Assembly (NCBI RefSeq): GCF_000217995.1
Contig: NC_015676.1
Location: 412,103 to 476,102, forward strand
Direction: 5' to 3'
Origin: Methanosalsum zhilinae DSM 4017
GTDB taxonomy: Archaea; Halobacteriota; Methanosarcinia; Methanosarcinales; Methanosarcinaceae
Length of the DNA stretch: 64,000 nucleotides
Shown: one piece after another, positions 30,270 through 39,910 of the stretch
How the letters are laid out: every line of letters begins with the position of its first letter
Numbering within the stretch: the stretch's first letter is position 1
Position numbers and translations under genes: made by a program
Notes under the pieces: generated by a model
Databases searched by the model: none
What the model was told of the DNA's origin: nothing
Seen by the model: the letters and a program-made list of their open reading frames with translations, nothing else

Positions 30270-31571
30270 ATGTGGGAGCAGATGGGAGAGGACATCAAAC
30301 TAAAGCGTGAGCTTGGAATCCTTGAGATAACACTGATTGGTGTTGGCAGTATTCTGGGTGCAGGTATCTATGTCCTTATTGGCGCTGCTGCCGGCCTTGC
30401 AGGAAACGCAGTATGGGTTTCATTTCTGATAGCATCCATGGTTGCTGGACTTACCGGATTTAGTTATATGGAACTTTCGTCTATGTATCCATTGGCTGGA
30501 GCAGAGTATGAATATGCAAAGACAGCATTTGGAGAGAGAACAGGACTTACGGTAGGATTACTGATAGTTGTTGTTGAAATTGTTGCATGTTCTACAGTTG
30601 CACTTGGTTTTGCAGGCTACCTGACATCAATTATGGACATTTCCGGCTCCATTTCAATCGCTATAGCAGTAATGCATATCATCTTCTTTGCGTTAATACT
30701 TTTAATGGGCATCAAATATTCTGCAAGGATAGCAATTTTTCTAACTGTGATACAGATAAGTGGCCTTTTTCTTGTGATTTTTCTTGGATTGCCTCTGATA
30801 GGTTCAGTCAATTACTTCGGGATACCATCAATCGATGGTATATTTGAAGCATCCGCACTCGTTTTTTTTGCATTTCTTGGATTTGAAGAGGTAGTAAAAC
30901 TTGCACAGGAGACACGTGAACCTGTTTACAATACTCCCCGGGCTCTCATACTATCTATTGTCATTACAGTTATTTTATATATTTCAGTTGCAGTCTCTGC
31001 CGTAAGTGTCGTTGACTGGAAAACACTCTCAGAATCTTCCGCACCTCTGGCAGAAGTTGCAGCAGCGTCCCTTGGAAATGATGCCTTTATAGTTCTTTCC
31101 GTAATTGCCCTTTTTGCAACTTCGAATACAGTTTTGTTGATGCTGCTTGGTGGTTCAAGGATACTTTATGGTATGGCAGATTCCAGGTCCCTGCCAGCAA
31201 AACTGGCCTACATTCACCCAGTCAGAAGAACACCCGCGATTTCAATATTTATTATAGCAGTTATATCTATAGTGTTTGTTTTTATTGTGGACATAGAGGC
31301 TGCTGCAAAAATCTCTAATTTTATGATGTTTATAGTGTTCATAGTCATCAATGCATGTCTGATCAAACTCAGGTATACACACCCTGATTCAATAAGAAAA
31401 TTTAAAGTTCCTTTATGCATCGGCAAATTTCCGATAATTCCCTTTGCAGGAATTATCATGTGCCTCTTTTTATTATCGCATCTTGATATAACTGCTTTGA
31501 TATACGGAATTTCTATACTTTTTCTGCTGTTATTGCTGGTGTTCTACTTGAAAAGGAAAAAGGATATGTGA
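30270..31571 (+). CDS. APC-superfamily amino acid permease
   Basis: A 433-residue transporter with about twelve membrane helices. The first helix has GVGSILGAGIYVLIG (the APC GxGxxxGxGIF-like substrate motif), the second GLTGFSYMELSSMYPLAGAEYEYAK, the sixth FFAFLGFEEVVKLAQETREP. This matches amino acid/polyamine/organocation permeases. The substrate cannot be deduced. It converges with the UPF0182 gene, with 3 bases between their ends. Confidence 0.88.
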   Translation: MWEQMGEDIKLKRELGILEITLIGVGSILGAGIYVLIGAAAGLAGNAVWVSFLIASMVAGLTGFSYMELSSMYPLAGAEYEYAKTAFGERTGLTVGLLIVVVEIVACSTVALGFAGYLTSIMDISGSISIAIAVMHIIFFALILLMGIKYSARIAIFLTVIQISGLFLVIFLGLPLIGSVNYFGIPSIDGIFEASALVFFAFLGFEEVVKLAQETREPVYNTPRALILSIVITVILYISVAVSAVSVVDWKTLSESSAPLAEVAAASLGNDAFIVLSVIALFATSNTVLLMLLGGSRILYGMADSRSLPAKLAYIHPVRRTPAISIFIIAVISIVFVFIVDIEAAAKISNFMMFIVFIVINACLIKLRYTHPDSIRKFKVPLCIGKFPIIPFAGIIMCLFLLSHLDITALIYGISILFLLLLLVFYLKRKKDM

Positions 31572-31574
31572 CCT

Positions 31575-34289
31575 TCACTGTTCTTCAACCTCCATCATGA
31601 TATGTGAGATCTGCTCAATAAGGTCACGTACCTGTTCCATTTCCTGTCCGTATCCAGCCCAGTTTCCTTCTCTTAAATGGTCCTGGGCAGCGTTGTAATG
31701 TTCAAGTGCCTGGTTTGCCAGTTCTCTTGCATCTCCTGGTAAGGGAACTGGTTCTCCATCAATGACTTCATCACCCAGCAGAACCTGCAATGATGTCATC
31801 AGGTCAAGGCCCATGTAAACTGTTTCTCCAGAGGATACTATTATTCTTCTAAGTTCAGGAATCTCTCCTTCATCTGCACTTATGAACACCGGTTCAATGT
31901 AAAGGATTGAGCTGTCAAGTGGAACTACCAGAAGGTTTCCTCGAATGACACTGGATCCCTGCTGTCCCCATAGTGTGAATAACTGGGATATTTCAGGGTC
32001 CTGATCTATTCTGGATTCTATCTGATTTGGTCCATATATCAATCTGTCTTTTGGGAATTCGTAGTGTATAAGCTGTCCATAATTTGGTTCATCACATCTT
32101 GCAGCTATCCATGAGATCATATTCTGACGATTTCTTGGTGTAAATGGCTGCATGAGTATATATTCAATACCTTCTCCATTTGGAAGCCTGGTCATTATGT
32201 AATAAGGTTCCATCTGGATTGTACTTCCACGGTAATATTCCCTTGGGACCTGCCATGCATCTTCCTTATTGTAGAACGTTTCAGTATCGGTCATATGATA
32301 ATTTCGATAAATATCCATCTGGACACTGAAGTATTCTTTTGGATATCTTATGTGGTTCTTCAGATTTTCCGGCATATCTTCATATGGTTTGAACATATCA
32401 GGGAAAATCTGTGAATATGTATCAATCATGGGTTCATTTTCCATTACATAATAGTCTACATTTCCTTCATAGGCATCTATTACTACTTTTACGGAATTGC
32501 GAATATAATTGATATCTCCGGCTCCTGTTCTGTAGCGTTCAGAGTAAGGGAATTTATCAGAGATGGTGTATGCATCTATTATCCAGAATATTTTACCATC
32601 ATGGATAACAGGGTATGGATCGCTTTCATAGGCCAGGAAGGGAGCAATTTTGGCAGCTCTCTGGTTTATCTGGTGATCATACATCACCCGGCTTTCTTCA
32701 GTTATATACTGGCTGAGAATGAAATTTATATCTCCAAAGCGCAGCATGTATGCCAACCTTTTAAACATGGAATCAAGCTGCACTCCACCAGTTCCATCAT
32801 AATGGGTGAATACATTCCCCTCTGCCTGTGGATAGTCAAGCTCTGGCTGACCACTGTTTACTATCTTATAGTCCCGGGTCATTTCCCCGTAGTAGATCCT
32901 GGGGTTTGTGAGATCAAAATCTCCCTGAGGAGGTATGTCCCGAAGTACAAGCTCAGGCCTTCCATCATCCGTTTTTTCACTTACACTATTCATGACTGCT
33001 CCATATCCATGGGTGTATACAAGTCGCTCATTCACCCAGGTTCTGGCTGAAGGGTCAAGGTTTGTTATATCCATTTCTCTGACAGATATCATAAACTGCC
33101 TGTATTCTCCATTTACATAGTACCTGTCAGTATCTACATCATTGAATTCATAATATGTTCGAATCTGCTGGGTTTGCCTGTATGTATTTTGAAGTGCTCT
33201 CTGATCCCATATTTTAATGTTTGATAACACGTCTTCATTATTTTCAATTGCAGAACGGGTGATCTCTGGATTGTAATCAAAAGGCTTTACCTCAATATCT
33301 GAAAGTCCATATCCCATTCTTGTATAGTCAATATTGTGTCTTAGATATGGCTCTTCCAGCTGAAGTTCAGTAGGCTCTACCTTGATCTGCTGATAGGCTG
33401 CAGGGGCAAAGGAGGTAAGCAGGATCATGATCACAATTATACTAACACCCAGCAATGGAATTTTGATATTTTTCAGTTTGACATTAGCTATTAGTGCAGC
33501 ACCTACCAAAGAACATATAACAGCTGTTACTGTCAGCAGTGGCAGTCTGATGTTTATATCTGTATATCCGGCACCTGCTACGACACCCATCTGTGAAAAT
33601 AGAATCTCAAATCTGCTAAGATAAAATCCAAACCCTATTATTAAAAAAAGCAGACCCATAAGGACTGAAATATGCATAAGGACCTTTGATGGTATTCTGT
33701 TTAAAAATTCTACTATATCACTGTCCGGTGTTATATATTCTGTAGCCTCTGTGCTGTATTGAGGGTTTAGTACACTTTCCAGTTTATACAGATACAGGAT
33801 CCCTGTAAATATCAGAACAAAAATTGTCATTGAAAGCAATATGTTTCTGATCATTTCCATAAATGGAAGCTGGAACAGGTAAAAAGAAACATCCCTGGAA
33901 AATATAGGGTCTTCTATACCGGCTGGCACCATATTCAGGTAGAGTAGTATAGTCTCCCACTGACTGCTTATGGATAGGCCAAATATCAGTGACAGTACTA
34001 TTGCGCCAGGTACAATCAACCCGTCAATTTCAGTATGCTTTTCTTCACCATCACCAAGTATAGCTTTGACTGTTTTTTTTGCTATTCCAATATTCAGATA
34101 GATAAAGGCAAATACAATAAGAAAACCTACCAGGAATAGTAAAGCTCTCCAGCTCAGGATAGTTAAAAACACCGATAAATACCCTGTCATATCATACCAG
34201 AGATATTCGGTGTAATAACCCATTGCAGGACCAATCCCAAATATAACTGCTATCAGTGCAATAAGAATGTATATAGGTTTTGAAATCAT
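31575..34289 (-). CDS. UPF0182 family large membrane protein
   Basis: A 904-residue protein. The first about 300 residues contain seven hydrophobic helices; the remaining 600 form a long extracytoplasmic domain with conserved-looking segments (WDQRALQNTYRQTQQIRTYYEFNDVD, YVNERLVYTHGYGAVM, FPKDRLIYGPNQIESRIDQDPEIS, LLVVPLDSSILYIEPVF). It matches UPF0182, widespread in Actinobacteria and some archaea and of unknown function. The C-terminal helix (NQALEHYNAAQDHLREGNW) is typical. No operon partner. Confidence 0.88.
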   Translation of the reverse strand: MISKPIYILIALIAVIFGIGPAMGYYTEYLWYDMTGYLSVFLTILSWRALLFLVGFLIVFAFIYLNIGIAKKTVKAILGDGEEKHTEIDGLIVPGAIVLSLIFGLSISSQWETILLYLNMVPAGIEDPIFSRDVSFYLFQLPFMEMIRNILLSMTIFVLIFTGILYLYKLESVLNPQYSTEATEYITPDSDIVEFLNRIPSKVLMHISVLMGLLFLIIGFGFYLSRFEILFSQMGVVAGAGYTDINIRLPLLTVTAVICSLVGAALIANVKLKNIKIPLLGVSIIVIMILLTSFAPAAYQQIKVEPTELQLEEPYLRHNIDYTRMGYGLSDIEVKPFDYNPEITRSAIENNEDVLSNIKIWDQRALQNTYRQTQQIRTYYEFNDVDTDRYYVNGEYRQFMISVREMDITNLDPSARTWVNERLVYTHGYGAVMNSVSEKTDDGRPELVLRDIPPQGDFDLTNPRIYYGEMTRDYKIVNSGQPELDYPQAEGNVFTHYDGTGGVQLDSMFKRLAYMLRFGDINFILSQYITEESRVMYDHQINQRAAKIAPFLAYESDPYPVIHDGKIFWIIDAYTISDKFPYSERYRTGAGDINYIRNSVKVVIDAYEGNVDYYVMENEPMIDTYSQIFPDMFKPYEDMPENLKNHIRYPKEYFSVQMDIYRNYHMTDTETFYNKEDAWQVPREYYRGSTIQMEPYYIMTRLPNGEGIEYILMQPFTPRNRQNMISWIAARCDEPNYGQLIHYEFPKDRLIYGPNQIESRIDQDPEISQLFTLWGQQGSSVIRGNLLVVPLDSSILYIEPVFISADEGEIPELRRIIVSSGETVYMGLDLMTSLQVLLGDEVIDGEPVPLPGDARELANQALEHYNAAQDHLREGNWAGYGQEMEQVRDLIEQISHIMMEVEEQ

Positions 34290-34440
34290 CAGTTTACCAC
34301 GCTATATTAATAATTGTTAAATCATTTGTATAGGGAATAATATTCCTTCTAGGTAGAGGGAAGCATATCCTCTAAAACCTTTCCCTTATGAATAACCATA
34401 ACTGACCTATTATATATGGTTAAAATATCGAGGTATATTT

Positions 34441-34881
34441 ATGAAATATTCTAAAGCAACACAGGGACGCATTTTTATTGTCCGTATGGATCATGGAGAC
34501 GATATTATTGAACAGCTTAAAGGTCTGGCACTTGAAGAAAATATCAGGTCTGCTTTTTTCATAATACTGGGTGCAGCCGAACAATCTACACTTGTTACTG
34601 GTCCAAAGGAACCTTTGGTGCCTCCTGAGACCGTGCAGACCATGTTTAATGATGTAGGTGAAATTATTGGTGGTGGCAATATCATGATGCAAAATAATGA
34701 ACCACTAATTCACCTGCACACTGCTATAGGTAACTCCAGGGATGTTAAAGTTGGATGTATGCGTGATACTTCCAGGACATTCATGACAGCTGAAATATTT
34801 ATCATGGAACTGGATGATATCACTGTATCAAGAAAATATGATAATCAGAGGGGTTTTTCTCCAATAGAGTTCAATAGTTAA
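34441..34881 (+). CDS. PPC domain (DUF296) protein
   Basis: A 146-residue single-domain protein. Motifs RIFIVRMDHGDDIIEQL, SAFFIILGAAEQSTLVTG and the metal-site HLHTAIGNS match the plant/prokaryote conserved (PPC, DUF296) domain, which forms trimers and in some proteins binds DNA. The role in archaea is unknown. The gene is isolated, downstream of the UPF0182 promoter region and convergent with a histidine kinase. Confidence 0.85.
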   Translation: MKYSKATQGRIFIVRMDHGDDIIEQLKGLALEENIRSAFFIILGAAEQSTLVTGPKEPLVPPETVQTMFNDVGEIIGGGNIMMQNNEPLIHLHTAIGNSRDVKVGCMRDTSRTFMTAEIFIMELDDITVSRKYDNQRGFSPIEFNS

Positions 34882-34931
34882 GACTTATTCTGGTAAAAAA
34901 ATATCATTGTCGTTTGAATTCAGGTTTTTAT

Positions 34932-36305
34932 CTAGAACCTTATCACATAATCTGTACCATTGGAATTAGTCATCTCTATGCTTGCGTGTAGCTGCTGTAC
35001 CAGCATGTTGACTATTTTGAGGCCCAGTGATTTTGAAGTCTCAACATCAAACTCATCAGAAATTCCAATACCATCATCGCTTATATTTAATAGATACCCG
35101 TCATCAAGAGTTTTAAATTTAATTGAAATAGTTCCTTCACTTCTGTTCGGGAAAGCATGTTTGAAGGAATTGGTCATCAGTTCAGTCAGGATCAGGCCAA
35201 GAGGGATAGTTTTGTCAATATCAAGATATGCAGTATCAAGATCGTTGATCAGATATATTTTAGTTTTATATGTATCATGTGTTTGTACTATGAAATTTTC
35301 CAGGCTTTTAATATAATCTGACAATTCAATGTTTGCCAGTTTTTCTGAGCCGTACAATTTTTCATGAGCCAGTGACATTGATCTTATTCTGTTTTGACTA
35401 TCTCTGAATGCATCTTTTATTTTATCATCGTCAAAATTACGGGATTGCATATTGAGTAAACTTGCTATTACCTGAAGATTGTTTTTGACCCTATGATGTA
35501 TTTCTTTTAGCAGGAGTTCTTTTTTCTTCAACTCTTCCAGATGTTTGTGTTCTGTGATATCGATCATAAAACCCCGAAGTTTTACCGGGACTTTGTTTAT
35601 CGTATCAACATTCAAAACATCACGTATCCATGCAATGCTATTGTCTTTTCTGAAAAATCTATACTCGAAACGGCGTGCAGTTCCACATTCCATACATTCA
35701 CTGAAATATTTTACAGCATTTTCTTTATCTTCCGGATGTATGCGATCCATCCAGAACTGCATATCATTCCATTTTTCAGGAGGATAGCCCAGAATATCTG
35801 TAACCTGTGGAGCAACATAGGTCCACCTATCCTGCAAAAGATCATATTCCCACAATATAGCATCAGTTGACTCTGCCAGCTTCTTGTACTTTTCCTCACT
35901 GGCTTTAAGTTTTTCTTCTGCTATTTTGCGATCAGTTATGTTTTCATGATAGATAACGACAAGGTCCTGACCAATACATTTTCTGGCATGCATTATGAAC
36001 CAACGTTTTTCATTCGGAGAATGGCAGGGGTATTCAAGGTCAAATTCATTACATTGACCCTTGATTATACTCATTATCCCATCGAAAGCTTTTTCAGCGA
36101 ACTTATCTCCTTCAAGCATTGCTTTCTTTGTAACTTCAAGATAATTTGATCCTATATCACTATTTTTAAGGGAAGGATTATTGTTATTTTTTGCAAATTT
36201 CTCCCATTGTTTATTGTAGGAAACGACCATTCCATCAGGATCCAGAAGAACCACATTCAGGCCAAGGGTGTCTAGTACGTTTTTGTTGAAATTATTTGAG
36301 TGCAT
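34932..36305 (-). CDS. PAS-domain sensor histidine kinase (HisKA_2/HWE-like)
   Basis: A 457-residue cytoplasmic kinase with two PAS domains (about residues 15-125 and 140-260, including LREFMIDITEH-like PAC), a HisKA_2 phosphoacceptor (EIHHRVKNNLQVIASLLNMQ) and a C-terminal HATPase domain (LILTELMTNSFKHAF and DDGIGI). The frame runs to 36386, but ATG 36305 follows an AAGGGGAAG ribosome site. No response regulator or membrane helix is nearby, so it is an orphan cytoplasmic sensor. A 9-bp inverted repeat (36397-36422) sits upstream. Confidence 0.9.
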   Translation of the reverse strand: MHSNNFNKNVLDTLGLNVVLLDPDGMVVSYNKQWEKFAKNNNNPSLKNSDIGSNYLEVTKKAMLEGDKFAEKAFDGIMSIIKGQCNEFDLEYPCHSPNEKRWFIMHARKCIGQDLVVIYHENITDRKIAEEKLKASEEKYKKLAESTDAILWEYDLLQDRWTYVAPQVTDILGYPPEKWNDMQFWMDRIHPEDKENAVKYFSECMECGTARRFEYRFFRKDNSIAWIRDVLNVDTINKVPVKLRGFMIDITEHKHLEELKKKELLLKEIHHRVKNNLQVIASLLNMQSRNFDDDKIKDAFRDSQNRIRSMSLAHEKLYGSEKLANIELSDYIKSLENFIVQTHDTYKTKIYLINDLDTAYLDIDKTIPLGLILTELMTNSFKHAFPNRSEGTISIKFKTLDDGYLLNISDDGIGISDEFDVETSKSLGLKIVNMLVQQLHASIEMTNSNGTDYVIRF

Positions 36306-36396
36306 ATACTTCCCCTTTGTATGTAGAATTATGTTTTTATAATCAGAGAAATATTGTTGGGTAGTATTTTTCATCATCATTATCATAATTTTAGAT

Positions 36397-36422
36397 AATG
36401 TTGAACAGTGGTCTTCAACATT
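36397..36422. promoter_or_regulatory. 9-bp inverted repeat upstream of the histidine kinase
   Basis: AATGTTGAA (36397-36405) and TTCAACATT (36414-36422) are exact inverted repeats with an 8-base spacer. The element lies about 92 bases before the kinase start, in an AT-rich intergenic region between the kinase and the wHTH regulator gene, both transcribed leftward. It may be an operator or the terminator of the upstream regulator gene; no T-run follows. Confidence 0.4.
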
Positions 36423-36578
36423 TTAGAATGTTTCGAAATTAATTTAATAAAAATTTATTTAAAATGTAGGTGAGAATACAAAATAAACGACCTGAAACCC
36501 AATCTAATTTTTTAAAAAGATCGTTTATCAATAAAACAACAATTGGTCGGTACAAATTGCAATTATAGGAGATCAGTT

Positions 36579-36956
36579 TTATATTTTTATTTCTTTCAAC
36601 TGGTTTATGGTGGCAATCATTTCTTCCTTCTTTTCAAAATATTCGGTTTCAAAGGTCTCGACTATTGATCTCATTGGCACCGTCAGCATATAATATTTAA
36701 GTGGTCTTCCTTTATTGTTTGTTTTCTTTTCATCCCGCTCTTCGATCCATCCTCTCCTACGAAGAGTACGCATTGCAACACTGACCTCTGGCTGTCTAAG
36801 ACCGGTAGCCCTTTCGATTGTTTGTGAGGTCAGTTCCCTGCAGGACACAAGGCATGCAATAGTAATTGCCTGTGTTCTTGGGACATTAAGACTCTGGAGA
36901 AGATCAATGATCTCAAAATCCTGATCAGCTAGGTTTAATGGTGTTTTATCCTCCAT
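36579..36956 (-). CDS. Winged-helix transcriptional regulator
   Basis: A 125-residue protein with a central winged helix (TQAITIACLVSCRELTSQTIERATGLRQPEVSVAMRTLRRRGWI) and a C-terminal helix (YFEKKEEMIATINQLKE) likely for dimerisation. It resembles TrmB/MarR-like predicted regulators of Methanosarcinales. ATG 36956 is chosen; the frame extends to 36977. Its gene lies upstream of the orphan histidine kinase, separated by about 270 bases, and divergent from the permease gene at 37215. Confidence 0.82.
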   Translation of the reverse strand: MEDKTPLNLADQDFEIIDLLQSLNVPRTQAITIACLVSCRELTSQTIERATGLRQPEVSVAMRTLRRRGWIEERDEKKTNNKGRPLKYYMLTVPMRSIVETFETEYFEKKEEMIATINQLKEIKI

Positions 36957-37214
36957 GTATATGACCATAATATTCAAAAGTTTATATAATTTATGTACCT
37001 GTATCGATTGTTAACAGCATTAATATTCATCTTCTATATTTCAAATAGCTCATCTATTATATTCAGTGCTAATTCTCACATTCACGGTCGCGTATTGTAG
37101 AATGTTTCTTACAAAAAAGTTAAAGCAGATATTAGCTAATAATAATTTTAAAGGATTGCAGGTACAATAGTTTATTTCTGGTTCTTATTTCATTCTTTAA
37201 ATGAGACGGATCTG

Positions 37215-38381
37215 ATGTACGAGCACATAATCGCATTTCGTCATATAGGCGCAAGAAAAAGGCATACTTTCTTTTCAATATTAGCTGTAGCACTGGCAGT
37301 AGCGGTCATAGTGGTAATGATGTCCATGTTATCCGGATTTCAGAATCAGCTTGTTCAATCCACTGTTGAACAATCTCCACATATAACTGTTAATCCTTCT
37401 GAAAATGAAGACAATTTATATCTTTACAGGCATTTCGCTGATCAGATTACTGGGATGGAGGGGGTTGCAGCAGTATCTTCTGTTATACTTGAACCCGGTG
37501 CAATGGAGTACAGGAACAACAGGGCTGGAGTGTCAATTGAAGGTATCTACCCGGAAGCAGAGCATGCAACTATGCGTTCAGGTGAGAATATAATTGAAGG
37601 TAGTTTTGATGCACTGTCCTTTGTATACCATGGTGTGGTTATTGGGAACAGGCTGGCAGAAGAGATGGAACTGTCTATAGGAGACAGGGCCAGTTTGGTG
37701 GCTCCTGATGGCAGAAGTACAACTGTGGAAGTAGTGGGTATCATACATACAGGAACTCCACGAGATGAAAATATTGTTTATGCAAGAATTGATAGAATAC
37801 AGGATTTTTTTGATAAGAAGGGTGCTGTTTCACTGCTCAGGGTAAGGGTTGTGGATATTAATGAAGCTGATGATATAGCCGCTTTAATTGAAATGAACAC
37901 AGACCTTGATGCTGTAAGTTGGATTGAGGAAAATCGTGAACTTTTCCAGCTACTTAATACACAGAGAACACTTATGTGGATATTCTATCTGTTGATCTAT
38001 ACAATAGCTGGCTTTGGAATTGCAAATACACTTGTGACGGTTGTTATGGAAAAGAAAAGGGAGATTGGGATGTTGATGACAATGGGTGCTTCAAGAAAAA
38101 GTATAACCTCTATTTTTGTAATAGAAGCAGCTATACTGGGAATAATTGGCGTTTTGATTGGCTGTACCCTTGGATATTTAGCAGCAGTATTGATTGGTCT
38201 TTATCGTATTGAACTTCCACAGGAGGTGTATTTTGGTATTGCTGAAATTCCAATGGATGTACAGCTATCCAATTTCATTATAGCTGCAGCTTTTGCAATA
38301 GTTGTCAATATGATCGCAGGGGTATTTCCAGCAAAGCAGGCTTCACAGCTTGATCCGGTTGAAGCCATTGAAGGAGAGTAA
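37215..38381 (+). CDS. ABC transporter permease, FtsX/LolC/MacB type
   Basis: A 388-residue membrane protein with one N-terminal helix (FSILAVALAVAVIVVMMSML), a long extracytoplasmic MacB-like domain (about residues 45-260) and three C-terminal helices with IAGFGIANTLVTVVMEKKREIGMLMTMGASRKSI, the FtsX-family loop. The ending AKQASQLDPVEAIEGE is the usual coupling tail. No ATPase gene is adjacent. A paralogue lies convergently 53 bases downstream. Confidence 0.9.
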   Translation: MYEHIIAFRHIGARKRHTFFSILAVALAVAVIVVMMSMLSGFQNQLVQSTVEQSPHITVNPSENEDNLYLYRHFADQITGMEGVAAVSSVILEPGAMEYRNNRAGVSIEGIYPEAEHATMRSGENIIEGSFDALSFVYHGVVIGNRLAEEMELSIGDRASLVAPDGRSTTVEVVGIIHTGTPRDENIVYARIDRIQDFFDKKGAVSLLRVRVVDINEADDIAALIEMNTDLDAVSWIEENRELFQLLNTQRTLMWIFYLLIYTIAGFGIANTLVTVVMEKKREIGMLMTMGASRKSITSIFVIEAAILGIIGVLIGCTLGYLAAVLIGLYRIELPQEVYFGIAEIPMDVQLSNFIIAAAFAIVVNMIAGVFPAKQASQLDPVEAIEGE

Positions 38382-38434
38382 AGTGATTTTAGAAGCTACC
38401 AGCATTTTAAAGATACTGATCAAAATTTCTCATG

Positions 38435-39601
38435 TTATCTGCTGGAAATTGCTTCTACAGGGTCAAATGCTGCTGCTTTCTGTGCAGGGTATATTCCTGA
38501 AATAAGATTTAACAGTGATATCCCTGTAATGATCACCACTATATCTATTGCTCTTATTACCACCGGGATGGTGGTCATTCCAAAAATAGCGGTTTCTTCT
38601 GCAGGAATATCATATCCTCCAATTGCAAGGGCAGCTAAAATGCCCGCAACAGCACCAATGATAGCTCCCATAAACCCGAGTATCGTACTCTGTATGATAA
38701 AGATTTTCCTTATGCTATTCTTTGATGCTCCCATGGCCATAAGTATCCCTATTTCCCGGATCTTACCTAAAACAATCATATTCAGTGTACTTACTACCCC
38801 AAAGGACGCAATCAGTGCAATAAGGCTTAACATGATATTGTTTGATATTCTCTCAATTGCCAGTGTCTGCAGTATTTCAGGATTTGCTTCACTCCATCCT
38901 GTAGCATCATATCCCATCATGTTTATTTCCTGGGCAATTTCAAGGTCATTATGTATATTTTCAATACGAACAGATATTCCGTTAATTACATCAGGTGTTC
39001 TGTAAAAATACTGTGCTGTATGGATGGAAGTGTATACCAGATTCACGTCATCTGGTGTATTAGTTTCAAAAATACCTACTATTTTAAGTGAAGTTGGTCT
39101 TGCTTCCGGAAAGAATGCCTGGATAGAATCTCCCATTTCGACATCAAGCCTTTCTGCAAGTTCTTTACCTATAATAGCAGTGTTTGATGAACGGACAAGT
39201 TCATCAAAATCACCTTCAATAATATGTTCCCCTGTTCTGAACACTTCATGCTCTCTCTCAGGTACTATTCCTTTTATCAATACATTTCGACTTTTATCTT
39301 TATATGTTATAGAAGCTTCACCTGCAAGATAGGGAGATGTGGCTATTACCTGGTCAATTGTTTCTATATCATCAAGGACACTTCTGTAGAGGTAAATATA
39401 TTCCCTGTCGTCTTCAGGTGAAATCGTAACATGGGACATTCTATCAACAGTGGTTCCAAACAGTTCCTGTGTAAAACCTGCCATAAATGCCTGTGAAACT
39501 ACCAGTATCATGACTGCAAGGCCTATTGCTGCAACAGCTAAAAGTGTCTGGCGCCTTTTTGATCTAATATATCTGAGTGCAATGAATAGTTCGTAGCTCA
39601 A
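38435..39601 (-). CDS. ABC transporter permease, FtsX/LolC/MacB type (paralogue)
   Basis: A 388-residue protein of the same length and layout as its convergent neighbour: one N-terminal helix (AIGLAVMILVVSQAFMAGF), a MacB-like periplasmic-type domain with YIYLYRSVLDDI, and three C-terminal helices with SFGVVSTLNMIVLGKIREIGILMAMGASKNSI and the tail AQKAAAFDPVEAI. The two likely arose by duplication and inversion. The missing ATPase must be encoded elsewhere. Confidence 0.9.
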   Translation of the reverse strand: MSYELFIALRYIRSKRRQTLLAVAAIGLAVMILVVSQAFMAGFTQELFGTTVDRMSHVTISPEDDREYIYLYRSVLDDIETIDQVIATSPYLAGEASITYKDKSRNVLIKGIVPEREHEVFRTGEHIIEGDFDELVRSSNTAIIGKELAERLDVEMGDSIQAFFPEARPTSLKIVGIFETNTPDDVNLVYTSIHTAQYFYRTPDVINGISVRIENIHNDLEIAQEINMMGYDATGWSEANPEILQTLAIERISNNIMLSLIALIASFGVVSTLNMIVLGKIREIGILMAMGASKNSIRKIFIIQSTILGFMGAIIGAVAGILAALAIGGYDIPAEETAIFGMTTIPVVIRAIDIVVIITGISLLNLISGIYPAQKAAAFDPVEAISSR

Positions 39602-39910
39602 AACAGGACCTCATAAATATTATGCAACGAAAAAATAAAAATATTGATCACTTATAAGCAGTATGATTATTTACCTGATTTCCTCCCAGTATTCTATCAT
39701 AACATCTATTATCGAAGCTTTAAATATCATTCGTCCCTTATCTTTCTTATATGTCAAATTCTTATATAAGAGAATGTTTTTGTAGAAATTTGTTCTTTTA
39801 TGAATTTAACAATTAATTTATTATAAATGTTATACCAGATTGACCTGCGGTAACAATATATACGTTTGCAACACTGTATTACATTACCGGTCTTTAAATG
39901 GTGGAATGCA

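Noticed and set aside
32601-33050. 149-codon plus-strand frame inside the UPF0182 gene
   Set aside because: Antisense to conserved UPF0182 segments; no ribosome site or family match.
38529-39005. 158-codon plus-strand frame inside the second permease gene
   Set aside because: Antisense of membrane helices gives Ile/Ser-rich hydrophobic sequence; not a separate gene.
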